From Acorus gramineus (lineage: Eukaryota > Streptophyta > Magnoliopsida > Acorales > Acoraceae): 64,000 nt of DNA. The translations under genes were made by a program, and so were the position numbers. The notes beneath the pieces are model-generated. The model did not search any database, was not told the origin of the DNA, and saw only the letters and a list, made by a program, of their open reading frames with translations. Below, piece by piece: positions 22,706 through 35,599 of the stretch. The DNA lies in contig JAUJYN010000012.1 in assembly GCA_030737835.1 (NCBI GenBank), positions 6,367,943-6,431,942 of the forward strand, written 5' to 3'. Position 1 is the first letter of the stretch. Each line of letters opens with the position of its first letter.

Positions 22706-24608
22706 TATTAAAAAAGAAGAAAAAAAAGAAGAGGTATTAGGTTTGGGAGAGGTTTTCCTTTGTTTGCAAAACCATCAAACATGCCAAACCACCTCCTCCC
22801 CCACCCCTCCAAAAACAAAAACAAAAAAAAGCAAAGAAATAATACTAATGAACTTTAATGTTGAATATCCAACTACAAAATGTGCATTTGATTTACATTA
22901 TATGAACATGACAAAACATGAAGTGTTATTGTCACATAAATACATAAAAGTGAACTTTAAATAAGATAACTTCAACCAAGTATATCAAGTATTTAGTATG
23001 TTTGTCCGTTCGTTTCAATCATATAATGTAATAAATTACAAATATACCTATAATTTATATCACGTCTCAAATAATATATACGATGTCATAGTGTATGAGC
23101 TACAGATAATTAATATCAAACACTCAAATGTTATAGATAAACTTGACCATGCATTTTGTATTGTCATGTCAACAAGTTACAACAAAATGAAGTAGTCAGT
23201 CTTTAGTCATTGTTTTCAAACATATGAGGTCCATGATACTTGTGCATCCCTTGTTATAAAACAATCCTTTGTCATTTTCCCAACAACCTTCTTGATCGCT
23301 CGCCTACCTACTTTTAGCAGGGCAATACTTTTTAGGCATTGTTACACTCAGTTTTTTTACTGTCCAAAATATAGTCCTATATATCTCGTTAGAAATTCAG
23401 TAAAACAGATACATTGTCAGACGATTTATATAACTCATTAAATATTTTCTTACATTTACTAAAAATTAGTTCATTTAACTTGAAATGGAGTGATATACAC
23501 TTTTTATCAAAGCATATATCTCATTAGATGGTGTTTACTATATTTTTTAAAATAAAAATATGTGTTGTCTGAGTTTTGATTAGTAAAAATGACTGAGTAT
23601 AACATTTTCCATACTTTTTATTTGCACAATTTGCTCCTAATAGCACTGTTAGGTGATAAAAAAATGTTTTAAAGAACTGTACATTTTCAAAAAAACTTCA
23701 CAATCAATTTGCCATGGGAGATTAAGAACAAAAATTAGCAATCACTGATCCAATGACCCAAAATTTAATCAACTAGGTGATCAAGTTCAATTACATTAAT
23801 GATGAAAAGACATGTTATCCTATTATTTGGGAATATGACCAATCTCAATTTAGGTCACCATATTAGTCACTATGATTATAAGACTTTTTTCCTTTCGGAA
23901 TTCCCACCCCACCCTCCCAATCTTTTGTTGGCAATACCTTTCATTTGTACAATTTTCTTCTCTTAAAGACAAAAACGTTTCAATCAAGATTTAGACATAT
24001 TTAAACCTTTCCTATCATCACTGTCAAATTTTCTTAAAGCAACTCCAATTATGCTCTATTTCTTTAAAATAGAATACAATTGATCTCCAATTTGTCCTCT
24101 AAAATGACTCTTAATTTCCTCCAAAATTAATGTTTTTTTAATATGACTCCAAATTTCAATCACCCATTTTTAAATATTTTTTAGACAACATTATTGTTAC
24201 ACATAAATCCATTTTTCACAAAATTAGTACTGTTGAAAATATATTGTTGAGAAGTTTATAATGATACTAATATTGAAATAATTGAATATATTTAACTTAC
24301 ATATAAAAATGATAATTTTAAGATATTAGAATTTAATGTTTGTATATTTTTGTTGATATTGATTTGGTTCAATTATTATTTAATTTATATAGAAAAATGA
24401 AAGAGATATTAAATTAGTTTCTAGAATAGAAATTTTATTTTAAATGAAATAGAGATGAAGATAAAGATGCTAGGTTTGAGTACTATATCTCATCATGTTT
24501 ATTTTTTAATTTTTATGTTGTTTTTCGGGTCTTTAAACTATGGACTCCCCACTACATATGCTCTTAAACTATATTTCTCTCTCATTGTTGGTAAAAAAAA
24601 AGAAGGAA
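22706..24608. other. AT-rich intergenic DNA, no gene
   Basis: No coding region or bounded element is recognised. The segment at about 23340-23640 is similar in inverted orientation to 19020-19220, suggesting an old dispersed repeat. Confidence 0.4.
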
Positions 24609-25879
24609 TTTTTAGTTTTAAGTCCATGTAAACATGTCTATCTTAGGATCGATCCCTCCCTTCTTCATATTTCTTTTTAAGTCCTCAAATTCAACCGTCT
24701 ATTTGATTTTTATTCCCTCCATCAGTCATCTGTCCATACACCGTTAGTTTGTGAAATGTGATTTTATTTTTAAGTCCTTGTAAATTATGTTATTTATTGA
24801 TCAGTCCCTCTTTTCTTCATTTTTCATTTTAAGTTTCCAATTTCAAACTTTTTTTTTATTAGTTTCTCAACAAAATGTCTATATGATTTTGTAAATATTT
24901 TGATATTTGAAACTTGTATAAAAAATGTTTGGTAAAATATTTAAATGGATAAGTATTTTAGTATTTTGATATTGATTTTTTAGTTCAGCATATCTTCAAC
25001 TTTCATCATTTGATATTTTAAATTAATTATGGTGTGTAGTGGTGGTGGCACAGCCAAGATACTATAACAGTGGGAGAAATCTCAAACCCTTCATGAATGA
25101 GATTTTAAATATAAATAAATAAAAACTAAAATAGTAGTAGCCTAAATGTTAAAAATAAATATATAATATAAATAGATTCCCCTAAAATCACTAATCTCTA
25201 AATAAATAAAAGTTTAGAACTAAGCAAAATAAAATTTTCATTTACTGCATACAAATTTTTTAATGTATTTAAATTTTTAAATTAAAATTCTAAACACATT
25301 CAAAATATCTAATTTAATATTTCATAATTTTCAACCAAGAAAAAATCATTTAAATCAAAATTTAATAATAAAAAATAATCAAAATTTGCTTATGTAATCA
25401 TTGTTCTTCTGCTTATGTAATCAATTCTAATTAGACAGCTAAGACTATAAAAAAAATACAATATCGGATTGGATCGGCATATGCATTGTTGAATAATACT
25501 GAAATTGTCACTGAATATCTAACAATGCAAATGCATTTTTGGATTTAGATATTTCACCAAACATTTTGTATGCAAGTTTCAAATATCAAAATACTTATGA
25601 AATCATATAAACATTTTGTTCAGGGACTAATAAGAAAAAAAGTTTGAAGTTGAGGACTTAAAATGAAATATAAAAAAAGGAGGGACAGATAATTAAATAA
25701 CATAATTTACATAGACTTAAAAATAAAATCCTATTTTACAAACTAACGCTGTATGGACGGACGTTTGACAGAGAGACTAAAAATCAAATACGCAGTTAAA
25801 TTTAAAGACTTAAAAAGAAATATGAAAAAAGGAATGATCGATCCCTAAATAGACATTTAGAGAACATAAAACTAAAAAA
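24609..25879. mobile_element. Large fold-back element with arms of about 350 bp
   Basis: The left arm (about 24609-24955) and right arm (about 25535-25879) are inverted copies over about 350 bp. Shared blocks in order include 'gatcgatccct', 'catatttctttttaagtc', 'tatttgattttta', 'cgttagtttgt', 'gattttatttttaagtc' and 'ttttgatatttgaaactt'. The centre (about 24960-25530) is AT-rich and shows no gene. The whole would transcribe into a long imperfect hairpin. Confidence 0.8.
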
Positions 25880-26957
25880 AAAAAACAACACGAAATGGCA
25901 TATAAAATACAAACTAAATAAATCACATATGTTGTCACATCTACAAGACAAGAAATAAAAGAACACGAAACTGCTATTAAAAAGACAACAAAACCTCAAA
26001 TCAGGGTAGTAAAAATGCATGATAAAGCTCCCACTAAAAAAAATTTCTTCAAAAAATTGCTCACGCTCTCATTTATTCGTCATCAACGAGAGTTTTCAGC
26101 GACTGCAATTCGTTACGTGTTCAACCTTCAGTTGAAATACGGAAAAATCATATGATATAATAAATATATTGAAAAGTTAGATGATTTTCTACATCACCAT
26201 CTGAAATTCTCAATATTTGTTCACATTATCATGTATCCCCTCTTCTTATTTTGGGATTAAAAGAACGCTTCAACACTAGGAGGATATGTAAACAACAAAA
26301 TAAAAAAAGTACTCTTGATCAAAGCATAAACTGTGGATGACCTTGGATTAGCATTTATTGTATTTGCACAATGTTGTCATTTCCTAAGATAGTGATTTAA
26401 ATTTTTAATATTGCTTGCCAATTCAGGTAGCAAGCTCTCTCATTGATTCATTTCCATGCTATCTCATTCAAGAGACTGGATCCCTACCGAACTGGACGAT
26501 GTGAAAATCGAACTGCATCACCTGTAAATTGAACTACACAACCAATTGTTGTGTATATATTTCATTCTTTTATTGAATCCAATTAGCTATTGAAAAAAAT
26601 ATGAATTCATAAGTATCATCAGTATCCAATAAGAGAGTGAAATAAATACCTAACAATTGATTGTGTAGTTCGATTTATAGGTAGTGCAGTTTGATTTTCA
26701 CGTCGTCCAGTTTGATACTGACTGGATCCGGTCCCCTCATTCAAACAACTCATTAACCCACCTTCATTATATAATAGTGGTATTATAACGAGTTCAATGA
26801 GATATGGAAACAAGAAACTCCAAAGTTTTGACAAACCACTATCCCACAATCCAAATCTTATTGTACTTTGCTATGTCTATCTTTTTCTCTCTTCTTCTTC
26901 TTCTTCTTTTTTTTTTACTGCTAAGATGTCTATCTATGTCTATCTATTTTGGTAAAA

Positions 26958-27941
26958 GGCACCAATATTTCCACCTACATAGTTCTTTAACCCACCCCTC
27001 TCAAAAAAATAAAATGTAATTTTTTTAAGAGGTGAACCAACCTGACCCATTTGCTTTTGTAAAGTCATCCATTATGTCATAAGTCGACATCACATGGTCG
27101 AACTAGTCACAGAGACCTAAGCCCTCTCTGCAATCCATTCGACTTTCTGTAGTCTTTAGCTATTTACTCTGTTCGACATTACAGAGTCGAATAGGTCACA
27201 GAAACCTAATGCTCTCATATGACCCATTCGACTTTGTAAAATGGTCAATTATGATGTTAAGTAAAACATTTATGCAAAGATTTTTCAAAATATTTTATAT
27301 TTTTATTTAGTAATGATAATTAAAAAAATTAATATATTATAATTATGTCATGGTTCAAATCTGATTGACCCAACAGTTGAACCAATGACGACTCATTCAT
27401 TTTTTTTGTTCAATGAACTGTTTGATTTATAAAACATTGTCATTATGTCACATGTTGACATCACATAGTCGAACTGATCTCAAAGACCTAAGGTCCTCTT
27501 TACGGCCCATTCGACTTGTGACATAATGGACGACATTACAAAGAGATATCTAAATACTACATCATGTAATCTGTCATTCATGACACTGAACAACTCACCA
27601 TCGTTTGAAGATATCATTTCATTGAGAATGCTATAACACACGAACACATTGTTCAAAACACAAAGTCAAATAGACCGTAGAGAAAGCTCTAGGTCTATAT
27701 AACTAGTTCGACTCTGTGATGTCGACCTATGAAATAATGAGCGACTTCACAAAGTCGAATGGGCTACAAAAAGGGCCTTAGATCTCTGTGATCAGTTCAA
27801 CTCTGTGATGTCGATCTGTCACATAATAGACGACCTCATAAAATCCAATGAATCGGGGTGGTGACACTCTTTAAAAAAATCACACTCTGATTTTTTAAGA
27901 GAGGTGAGATGAATAGCTACGTGGGTGAAAATATCGGTGCC
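26958..27941. mobile_element. Fold-back element with shared MULE-like TIR and internal GTCGA repeats
   Basis: The left end is GGCACCAATATTTCCACCTA; the right end, on the minus strand, is GGCACCGATATTTTCACCCA, both leading into CACCCC/CACCTC and a run of T or A. Inside, a module containing 'gtcgacatcaca..gtcgaact' and 'cccattcgactt' occurs in plus orientation at about 27050-27230 and 27450-27530 and inverted at about 27660-27850. The element is therefore palindromic at several scales. No clear target duplication was found. Confidence 0.7.
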
Positions 27942-27959
27942 TTTAGCACAATAGATATG

Positions 27960-29020
27960 AAATACAGTCAATTTCCCCATTGTCATTAATGCCATCACGG
28001 GGACTTTGCTTTGCTTACCTCAGCATCACAAAACCACCTGCGTCATCAAACTTCTCATTCACACTTGGAAAATTTTAATGAGATCCCTAGAAAAAAAAAA
28101 TATTATTAACAAAAGATTCCTGGTAGACTGGTCAATTATTCCTGTTCAAATTTAAACATAGCATTCATCAAAAGGTCTCTGTTCTTTTTTATTTTATCTT
28201 TTCTATTTTTTTAATATTTTTTTATAAAAATCCGTTGTGCATGTTAAGGTATGACAACACAAAATTTATAGCATTTTATCACTTATTATGACTAAAAACC
28301 ATCTTAGGAGAGTGCCATATCTGTATGTGTATACATTTATCAATCATACGAAAAGTCTAAATTGATTAATTATCAAGCTTTCAGAACATCATATAACTTA
28401 TTATCTTTGCCTTATTAAGTTTTCATATCTTTCGAATCAGATGTAACTTTATTTTTTATTTATGGTATTGATGTAACTTTTTTTTTACTTAAACAGTAAA
28501 AGGTTTATAGTTACTTATTAAGATAAAATAAAATAAAATAAAATGAAAAGAGATGTAAAGAAATATATATAGTTCTTCACAAGAACTCTTCTTCTAAATA
28601 GACCAAAAAGACACATCACATCCATGCATGTACAAATGCATAAATTAGAATGACATTTAATAGGGTGATAATACACTAGTGTATGCATGTATATATCTAT
28701 GGTATGCCAAGAGATGAACATAATTAAAGATGTGATCATTCATAAATACATGCATGTATTTACAACACTCAAAACATTCAAGTGGTTGTAAACTTGAACT
28801 ACTTAGTTTCCAACAGAGCCAACATGTTATCTCAAACACACAACCCTTCCCCCAACACAACACACACACACACAAGAGTCACTGCAAACTAAAAAAATTA
28901 CAATTTGTATTGAATTATTTTACACTGTTAGATTTATTATAGGTAGTCGGGGAGGGGTGTTACACCAAAAAAATAAAAAATAAAATCAAGGGGAGTGGGG
29001 TGGTTGGGGTTGCTATTACT
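27960..29020. other. AT-rich intergenic DNA, no feature seen
   Basis: Only short low-complexity tracts are present (CA repeat near 28860, A/T runs). No gene or bounded repeat is recognised. Confidence 0.4.
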
Positions 29021-29500
29021 ATACCCCCAGTTTAGATGGGGGGTTAAGCTAGGGTGGTATAATCAGGGATAAGAATGGACATGGAAAAATGGCTGTTTGT
29101 TTACAAAGTATAGTTTAGTATTACTATTCTAGTATAAATGAGTAGAAAAGAATATAGTAATTTTAAATAACTCCTGGGATAAGCATATATATCCAATTTA
29201 TCTATTTCCATGGAAGAAAGGGCCCATCATCATATAAAAAAAATTACATCTCATCACATCAAATCATCTATCATCACCTCTTATATATCAATAGAGCTCA
29301 TATGTCAAATCAATTTTTTACACCTTATTCAAATTTTATTCTTCATCAACTAAATAACCCAACTTTTAACATAACCAAATAAAAAATTATTTATACAATT
29401 GATAAAATTATCTGTTTTTAGAATAGGTATAAACTCTAAAATAACTTATTCCTCAATCTAAACACGGGGATAAGCTATTGGGCTATTAAATTCAAAAGGG
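29021..29500. mobile_element. MITE, copy 2 of the family at 19315-19800
   Basis: The left end holds 'agtttagatgggggg' and the right end, on the minus strand, 'cccgtgtttagattgagg', an imperfect inverted repeat. The internal 'atgtcaaatcaattttttaca' and flanking AT-rich sequence match the copy at 19315-19800. Confidence 0.55.
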
Positions 29501-29703
29501 TTAAAGGCATTAAAAAGAACATTATTACCACTCATGATATCCCCTTGCCATGTTTAAGCATATATAACTAATCTATATAGCATTGATGGAGTATCAAGTA
29601 CGTCAGTCTATCATTGTGATGCTTCAAGTGCAGTTGAGTGTGGACGCATGCGACCATTATTTCATGATAAATCAATCCTTTTCTTAAGTACAAATCGTAT
29701 TGG

Positions 29704-29706
<3 letters not shown>

Positions 29707-29754
<48 letters not shown>
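29707..29754. repeat. (AT)24 microsatellite
   Basis: An uninterrupted alternating AT tract of 48 bp. Confidence 0.95.
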
Positions 29755-29756
<2 letters not shown>

Positions 29757-30639
29757 TTCAAATACATGTATTTATATATGAATTCTAATATTTTCATATT
29801 CAAAACAGATACTAATATTTTTTTTGAATAATTGAAATATCTAAATGCCGATAGGGTATGCATTACTACTCTCTTACAATCTATGTTATTTTCAGTGATT
29901 TTTTTTGTTTTATTTGTTTTCTTACAAGCTATGTTATTCTTCTCATTTCCTTACCTCATTCGGTCATATTCTTTCTTACTACGGGAATAGAAAATAACTA
30001 CATTTGACTAAAAAAAAAACATGTCAAACACAAAATTGATTGTTTAGCAAACATAACTAGAGAGATGAAAAAAAATTAACAATCGAGATTTTAAGACATC
30101 TCATCTCTTTCACATATCATACAAAGATAATACAATACTTATCTAAGATTTAAAATTATGATTTCTCATGCAAAGTAATTAAATTTTAATAGTATTTGAA
30201 CATATATAATTTTACTATATATGTGTGTGGGATTCAAATATATTTTTAGAGCGCGCAATATACTAATATTCATATCCACATGTTAAATATTAGGTAATTT
30301 TTTATTTTTATTATAAAATTTTGAAGTGAATACAAATATTTTAAGATATTTGATAGACTTATCATGGCGTTGAACCAGTCAAAATACGAGTGCTGCTATA
30401 TAGTTATAAATATCTAAATATAAATGCTATCATTTATTATATTCTATCAAATTATGCATATACACATATATACTCGTATATGCACTAGATATCATTCATT
30501 TATGTAATCCATAGATCTTATAAATCTGTGTATGTTACAATTTATATGCACAATGAATGTGCTTTATTATATGAAGTATATTACATTGAATTTTGCATAT
30601 ATACAAAAGAATTCTACATGTTTATCAATATTTTATCAA

Positions 30640-30949
30640 GGGTGTGTTTGTGTCAAAAGGAAGTAATGGAAAGTGAAAATTTTTTATTTGACCATTCAAA
30701 AATCTAGTATTTGTATTAAACAATTGAAGGAAAAGTTTTTACATTGCTTTTTTTCTTTTATTTTATCTTATTATAAAAAATGAAAAAAAAAAAAATTTTT
30801 ACAAGAGGGAATTTGAAAGGAAGTGATAAAATTTTTTTTTATCATATGCACAAGTAACATAAAAGTTGGTCAAAGAATTTTTTTTTTATTATTATTTTTT
30901 TTATTTTTTTTTTGTTATTTTCTTAAAATATATATTTACAAACACACTC
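30640..30949. mobile_element. MITE (about 310 bp) with GGGTGTGTTTG ends
   Basis: The left end is GGGTGTGTTTGTG; the right end on the minus strand is GAGTGTGTTTGTAA. The interior is very AT-rich with T and A runs. Flanks (CAA / TAA) would fit a three-base duplication with one mismatch. This resembles PIF/Harbinger-type MITEs, but the superfamily is uncertain. Confidence 0.5.
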
Positions 30950-31257
30950 TAATTTATTTTATAATATTTTAATTACGCATTGAGGAGATCCTTACGGTGG
31001 TAGCTGAATCCAGTCCATTTTACATCTACACTTCACCATAACTAAATGTTGATGTGACATTTTCAATTTGTCTGTTGCATACAAAACTTCACCCACACTT
31101 CTTTTTGGTTGTACAAGGTAAACATAAAGAGAAAAGGTCATCTATCTCACAGCCGACCAATCAAGCCAAAACTAATGAGAGGAAAAACCACTTCCCAATA
31201 TTTTGACAAATCAGCCCACAGGAAATCCAACAAGGTATGATGTCCTCCCATTGCATG

Positions 31258-31268
31258 GCCCCTGGTTT
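31258..31268 (-). promoter_or_regulatory. Hypoxia-responsive promoter element (HRPE) upstream of the cysteine oxidase
   Basis: The minus strand reads AAACCAGGGGC, an exact match to the plant consensus AAACCA(G/C)(G/C)(G/A)GC bound by group VII ERF factors. It is 318 bp upstream of the start codon of the cysteine oxidase gene. A weaker TGGTTT site lies at 31285-31290. In Arabidopsis, hypoxia-induced PCO genes are ERF-VII targets, so this site suggests the gene is under the feedback control it helps exert. Binding is inferred, not shown. Confidence 0.6.
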
Positions 31269-31585
31269 TTCACCTTCCCAGCACTGGTTTTTCCACCAAA
31301 CCTCCTAAATTAAAAAAAAAAAAAAAAAAAAAAACTCCATCACCCTCCTCATCCTTTCATCCCCACATCAACTTCAACAGGGAAACCAAAAAAAAATCTC
31401 TTCTCCCGATCCAACAGGGAAACCAAAAATCAATCAAAATAGTTAAACAAAAGCCCAGATAGAATCCCCAACTGTTCCATCCCCTATTCATTTGTTTGTT
31501 CATAACAATTCAATTCATTCCATTGGGTGTTTTTTTTTTTTTTCTTTTCAAATTTGGGGGAAGAGTTTTTGAGTGAAAAGCCCTG

Positions 31586-34579
31586 ATGAGGATTGAACCA
31601 GACTTGGCAGGCAAGAAAGGCAAGCAGCAGTTGGAGCAGCAGCCTCTAATAACAGCACCATCAGAGAAAAAGCCCGATAAGGCGGCGTCAAAGAACAAAA
31701 AGCGACAGAAGAAGCCGCCACCGATGCAAACTGCGATTCAGAAGCTCTTCAACACATGCAAAGATGTCTTCTCCGATTCCAGACCGGGCTTCGTACCCTC
31801 CCCCGCCGCCGTAAAACTTCTCGGTTCTGTTCTTGGTATGCCTTGATTGTTATTACATTCAATTATTATTATTTTTTATTTGTTTAAAGTTGGTGGACCA
31901 ATTCATGGAGACCCACCAAGCTTTGTCTCAACATATTGAAAGTTAGATGCATCTTTTTTGAAGTGCAATTGCACTGTAGTACATGCAATATAACATTGCA
32001 CATTGTGCTTATCACACTTTGGTTGATATTTCATGAATGGAATCCTTGCATTAATCAATGAATCTCATGATCATGTTGTTTGGGCAGATGATATGAAGCC
32101 TAGTGACCTCGGCCTGAGACAAAGCATGCCTTATTTTAGATCGACCGATGCGCGAGCGAAACCTCCTGTGACGTATATGCATCTCTATGAGTGCGATAAG
32201 TTCTCGGTGAGTCGTCGAAAATCTCTTCATTGAAATATATGATTTTGTCTCTCAAATTGAAGTTTTTTGTTTAACAAATAATGCTTGCATCAAATGCAGA
32301 TGGGTATCTTTTGTTTGCCTCAAAACGCTGTTATCCCACTTCACAATCACCCTGGCATGACTGTCTTTAGCAAGATCTTGTTTGGGTCCATGCATATCAA
32401 GTCTTATGATTGGGCGACCACCGTAGGTGGCGGCGATTGCTCAAACAAAGAGTCGTCACATTGTAAGTCCTATTCATCAAATATCCTCTTCGAAGAGTGT
32501 TGGATTCGAGTCTTACTCCTGCTAATATAAGATTGAAAGTAAATAAAAACACTTGTATAATTCTTCGATTCCTTCTTCTATTAATTAAACTTCATCACAT
32601 TGTAAGTCCTATAATTCATCAATTCATCTCTTTGGATGCGAGTCTTACTTATTAATATGATTTGTTCTCCTATGCATTAAAGTATATATTGAATGTGAAT
32701 GTGACTTCAATGTAGTTCAACCCCATGAAATTAAGTTGGCGAAGGTGAAGGCAAATGCCGTCTACACCGCACCATGTGATACGTCTATACTATATCCCGC
32801 GGAGGGAGGCAACATTCATTGCTTCACAGCGGTGACACCAGTGGCGGTTCTCGACGTCCTCGGCCCACCGTACTCCGAGAAGGAGGGAAGGGATTGCACA
32901 TATTACTCTTTCTTCCCATACCCAAGCTTCTCCGGTGAGGATCTAATCATTTTTCTTTGTAGAATTCATATTTCCTCCAAGAAAAATGATACACCTAGAA
33001 TTCAAATATGGCTTAAATATGTCATATACACTTTAATGAATTTTTATTGTGTATGTGTCCCGGACATGATTTTTAGAGTGATCTTTGAGATGGGGTATAT
33101 CAAAGCTAGGCCATATATTTATTCCCATGTTGCAAATAAGTGCATCTTCCCATGTTGCAAATCAACAAGTGATATATCCAAACACTACAACAGTTTAGGT
33201 GGACATAAATGAAAATCTAGGTGACACTTCAATGAATACTTCCAAAGCGTATCGAATATGAAACAGAACATCCTGGCCACTTGTTGGACACGTGTCAGAC
33301 ACGTCACGCGTCCCCAAAATCTGAAAACGAGTTTTCTAAATTTTAAACCAATGCAATATAAACACGGCGGAAAAAAATTAACATGTATTTATATACTGAC
33401 ATAGTAATAATGTGACAATTATTTATTTATTTATTATTTCGTGTCCTATTTTTCAAAGTTTATATTGGCACTACGTCCATGTTAATTCATCAACATAAGA
33501 AAAAAAATAATTTCACCTTTCATTCTTGGTTTTTTCTTCCTGCCACATATTAGATTACCTGTTATTCATAGATCAGGGTAATCTTAGGCCCTGTTTGGTG
33601 ATAAATTTGGATTATTTATAGGTTTGTAGGAAGTTGAGTTCTTCAAATTCTTTTTCAAACAGAAAAAAAAAAAAAGCCGCATCATGATTAAAAGCTATGC
33701 ATAAATCTTTTTGTTAAAAAATATATCCAAAAGCTACAACTTCTTGTAAAGTCATTTTTAAATCCAATTTATTTGGGAAAAACTAATGCTCAAACCTGTT
33801 TTCAAAGAAACCTTGATCAATGTCTTAAAACTATACAATTGCTTGTTTGGAAGGAGGGGGACCACTACTAGGACTCTGTTTCTCAATGTTGTATGTCTTA
33901 GGTTGTCGGCTTTGCAAAACTAGGGGTGCTTGGTCTGGTATTTTTTTACATCAAGTTGGAATAAATGTTTTGTGAGTCTCTTCCAATCTACATCTATTTA
34001 TCCTGTGAAAATGGCATAGAGAGGACAACCAACTTGGCAACTAGCTGTACAGTTGGTGGGAAAACCCAATACACATCAAACATTTTTGAGGTCTATCTTT
34101 TCTATTGAGTGTTTGCTATCGGTCCTATGAAAGTATGACATCACATGCTTACAAAATTAGTGAGCAAGCTATAGGTGGTTTTCATGTTTATCTTGATTTT
34201 TTAAGAGGAAAGACAAAGTCATGTGTCCTTTTTTTTAAAATGATAAAGAAATTAATATAAAGTGTGTGAATAGTACTCCCCTATACGGTATTCATGCATT
34301 AATGTGACTTTTAGTTAATCAACAAAAAATCAGCTCTTGGTAGGTGGTATTCCCATTTCATGGAGGGGTCTTATAAGTCTCTCCTCTTGATAGGAAAACA
34401 TTTAATCAAGAAATAATCATCTTAATTTCCATTTTTTTGTGATATATGTGCGTGTAGGAGGTGATGATTTAATCAATGGTGACATCGAAGGGCACGAGTG
34501 GTTGGAAGAGAGGAAAAAACCTGAGGATTTTATCGTCGTTGGCGCCAGATACAAGGGTCCTAAGTTTGTAGAGAAATAG
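31586..34579 (+). CDS. PCO: Plant cysteine oxidase (N-terminal cysteine dioxygenase)
   Basis: This enzyme uses O2 to oxidise N-terminal cysteine of ERF-VII and similar proteins to the sulfinic acid, committing them to the N-degron pathway; it acts as an oxygen sensor. Five exons, 31586-31835, 32088-32206, 32300-32462, 32716-32934 and 34458-34579 (stop TAG 34577-34579), join to 873 nt, 290 residues, normal for the family. All introns are GT-AG. An in-frame TGA three codons before the ATG supports the start. Residues 26-50 are Lys-rich ([16 protein letters not shown]), a possible nuclear signal. The cupin Fe(II) ligands are visible: His138 and His140 in PLHNHPGM, and His212 in GGNIHCF. The C terminus ends [17 protein letters not shown]. 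The basic N-terminal region suggests the PCO1/PCO2 type, but the paralogue cannot be fixed. Confidence 0.93.
32456..32610 (+). repeat. Tandem duplication of the exon 3 splice donor in the cysteine oxidase gene
   Basis: TCACATTGTAAGTCCTAT around the exon 3 donor (GT at 32463-32464) recurs at 32595, with about 75 bp of similar downstream sequence ('ttggat.cgagtcttact'). This leaves a second, equally good donor 139 bp inside the intron (GT at 32602-32603). Confidence 0.75.
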
Positions 34580-35590
34580 AGACAATGGTTGAAAATGGTG
34601 AATTGCCTTGTGGATTAGTAGATTTTCATTTGTAAAGGAGAGTTGGGAGGAGAGAGAAATATTTGACAAAGTTGATGTTGCTCTCCTCTTTTGATTATTT
34701 AACATCTCCTTGTTCATGTACCTTCAAATAATGGTTTAATTAGTGCTCTTAACTCATTTTCATGTGAAGATTCTGATTTCATATGAAGCTGTTTATCCTA
34801 AAATCAGTTCCAAAGCGGATCTTAGAGGGACAATTCCTATGAAACATCAGATTTTGGATTTGTCTAATAGAAAGTTACTTCAAAATTTTATCTTGGAAAA
34901 TCCTTCTCATCCTACTCATGAATCCATTAAGATATTTGTCATTATTTATGAACCCAAATTTCATAAAAAATGCTCTGCACATTTCTCCTCCCCATCTCTT
35001 TTATCCATCTATAAGGCCCCATTTGGGATAGAGAATTAAGTTATTACGAGGTTTATGACTATTTTAGCATAAATAAGGATAAACTGATTTTTAGTTTGCT
35101 TGTATTTTGAATTATTCTTGTAAAGAAACGTAATAATAAAATATTTGTTTGAATAAAATGTGAATAAGGTGTGGATAAAGATTTACAAAAGGCGAAAAAA
35201 TGATAACTATTTATTTGACAACTAGTTTATAACATGTGATGATAGTTGATATGACAGTGAGCCCACATATTCTTTCGGAGTGAATAAACTGAAATAAGTT
35301 AATTTCAAGGGTTGGCTGAAATCCAAATACAAATTTATACTAGTTAATTCTAAAATATTGATTCTTATTTATTCCAGCTTTCAAAACACTTGTTTTGATG
35401 ATATTCTGACTAATTCTCACTTAATCCAAACCCTATTCTTGAATGATCGAACCAAATGGAGGCAAAAAGGGTAATTAGTTTATTAATTCCTTGTTAGTTA
35501 AACCAATAAAAAAACCTTCAGCTTTGGGTAAATTTTGATTCCATCACATGATTATCAGGAATGTGTGATAATCTACCGTTTGAATGGTGG
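34580..35590. other. Cysteine oxidase 3' UTR and a likely MITE
   Basis: The UTR follows the stop at 34579. At about 35017-35440 the ends 'ggccccatttgggatagag' and, on the minus strand, 'aagaatagggtttggattaag' form a weak inverted pair around AT-rich sequence, suggesting a hAT- or PIF-like MITE. No further gene is seen. Confidence 0.4.
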
Positions 35591-35599
35591 TGTTCTTGG

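Noticed and set aside
31280..31290. Second HRPE next to the exact one
   Set aside because: It keeps only TGGTTT plus a few positions; several consensus bases mismatch, so it is not called.
34743..35039. 98 aa open frame downstream of the cysteine oxidase
   Set aside because: It starts in the probable 3' UTR, has no recognisable motif, and ends at the edge of a MITE-like block.
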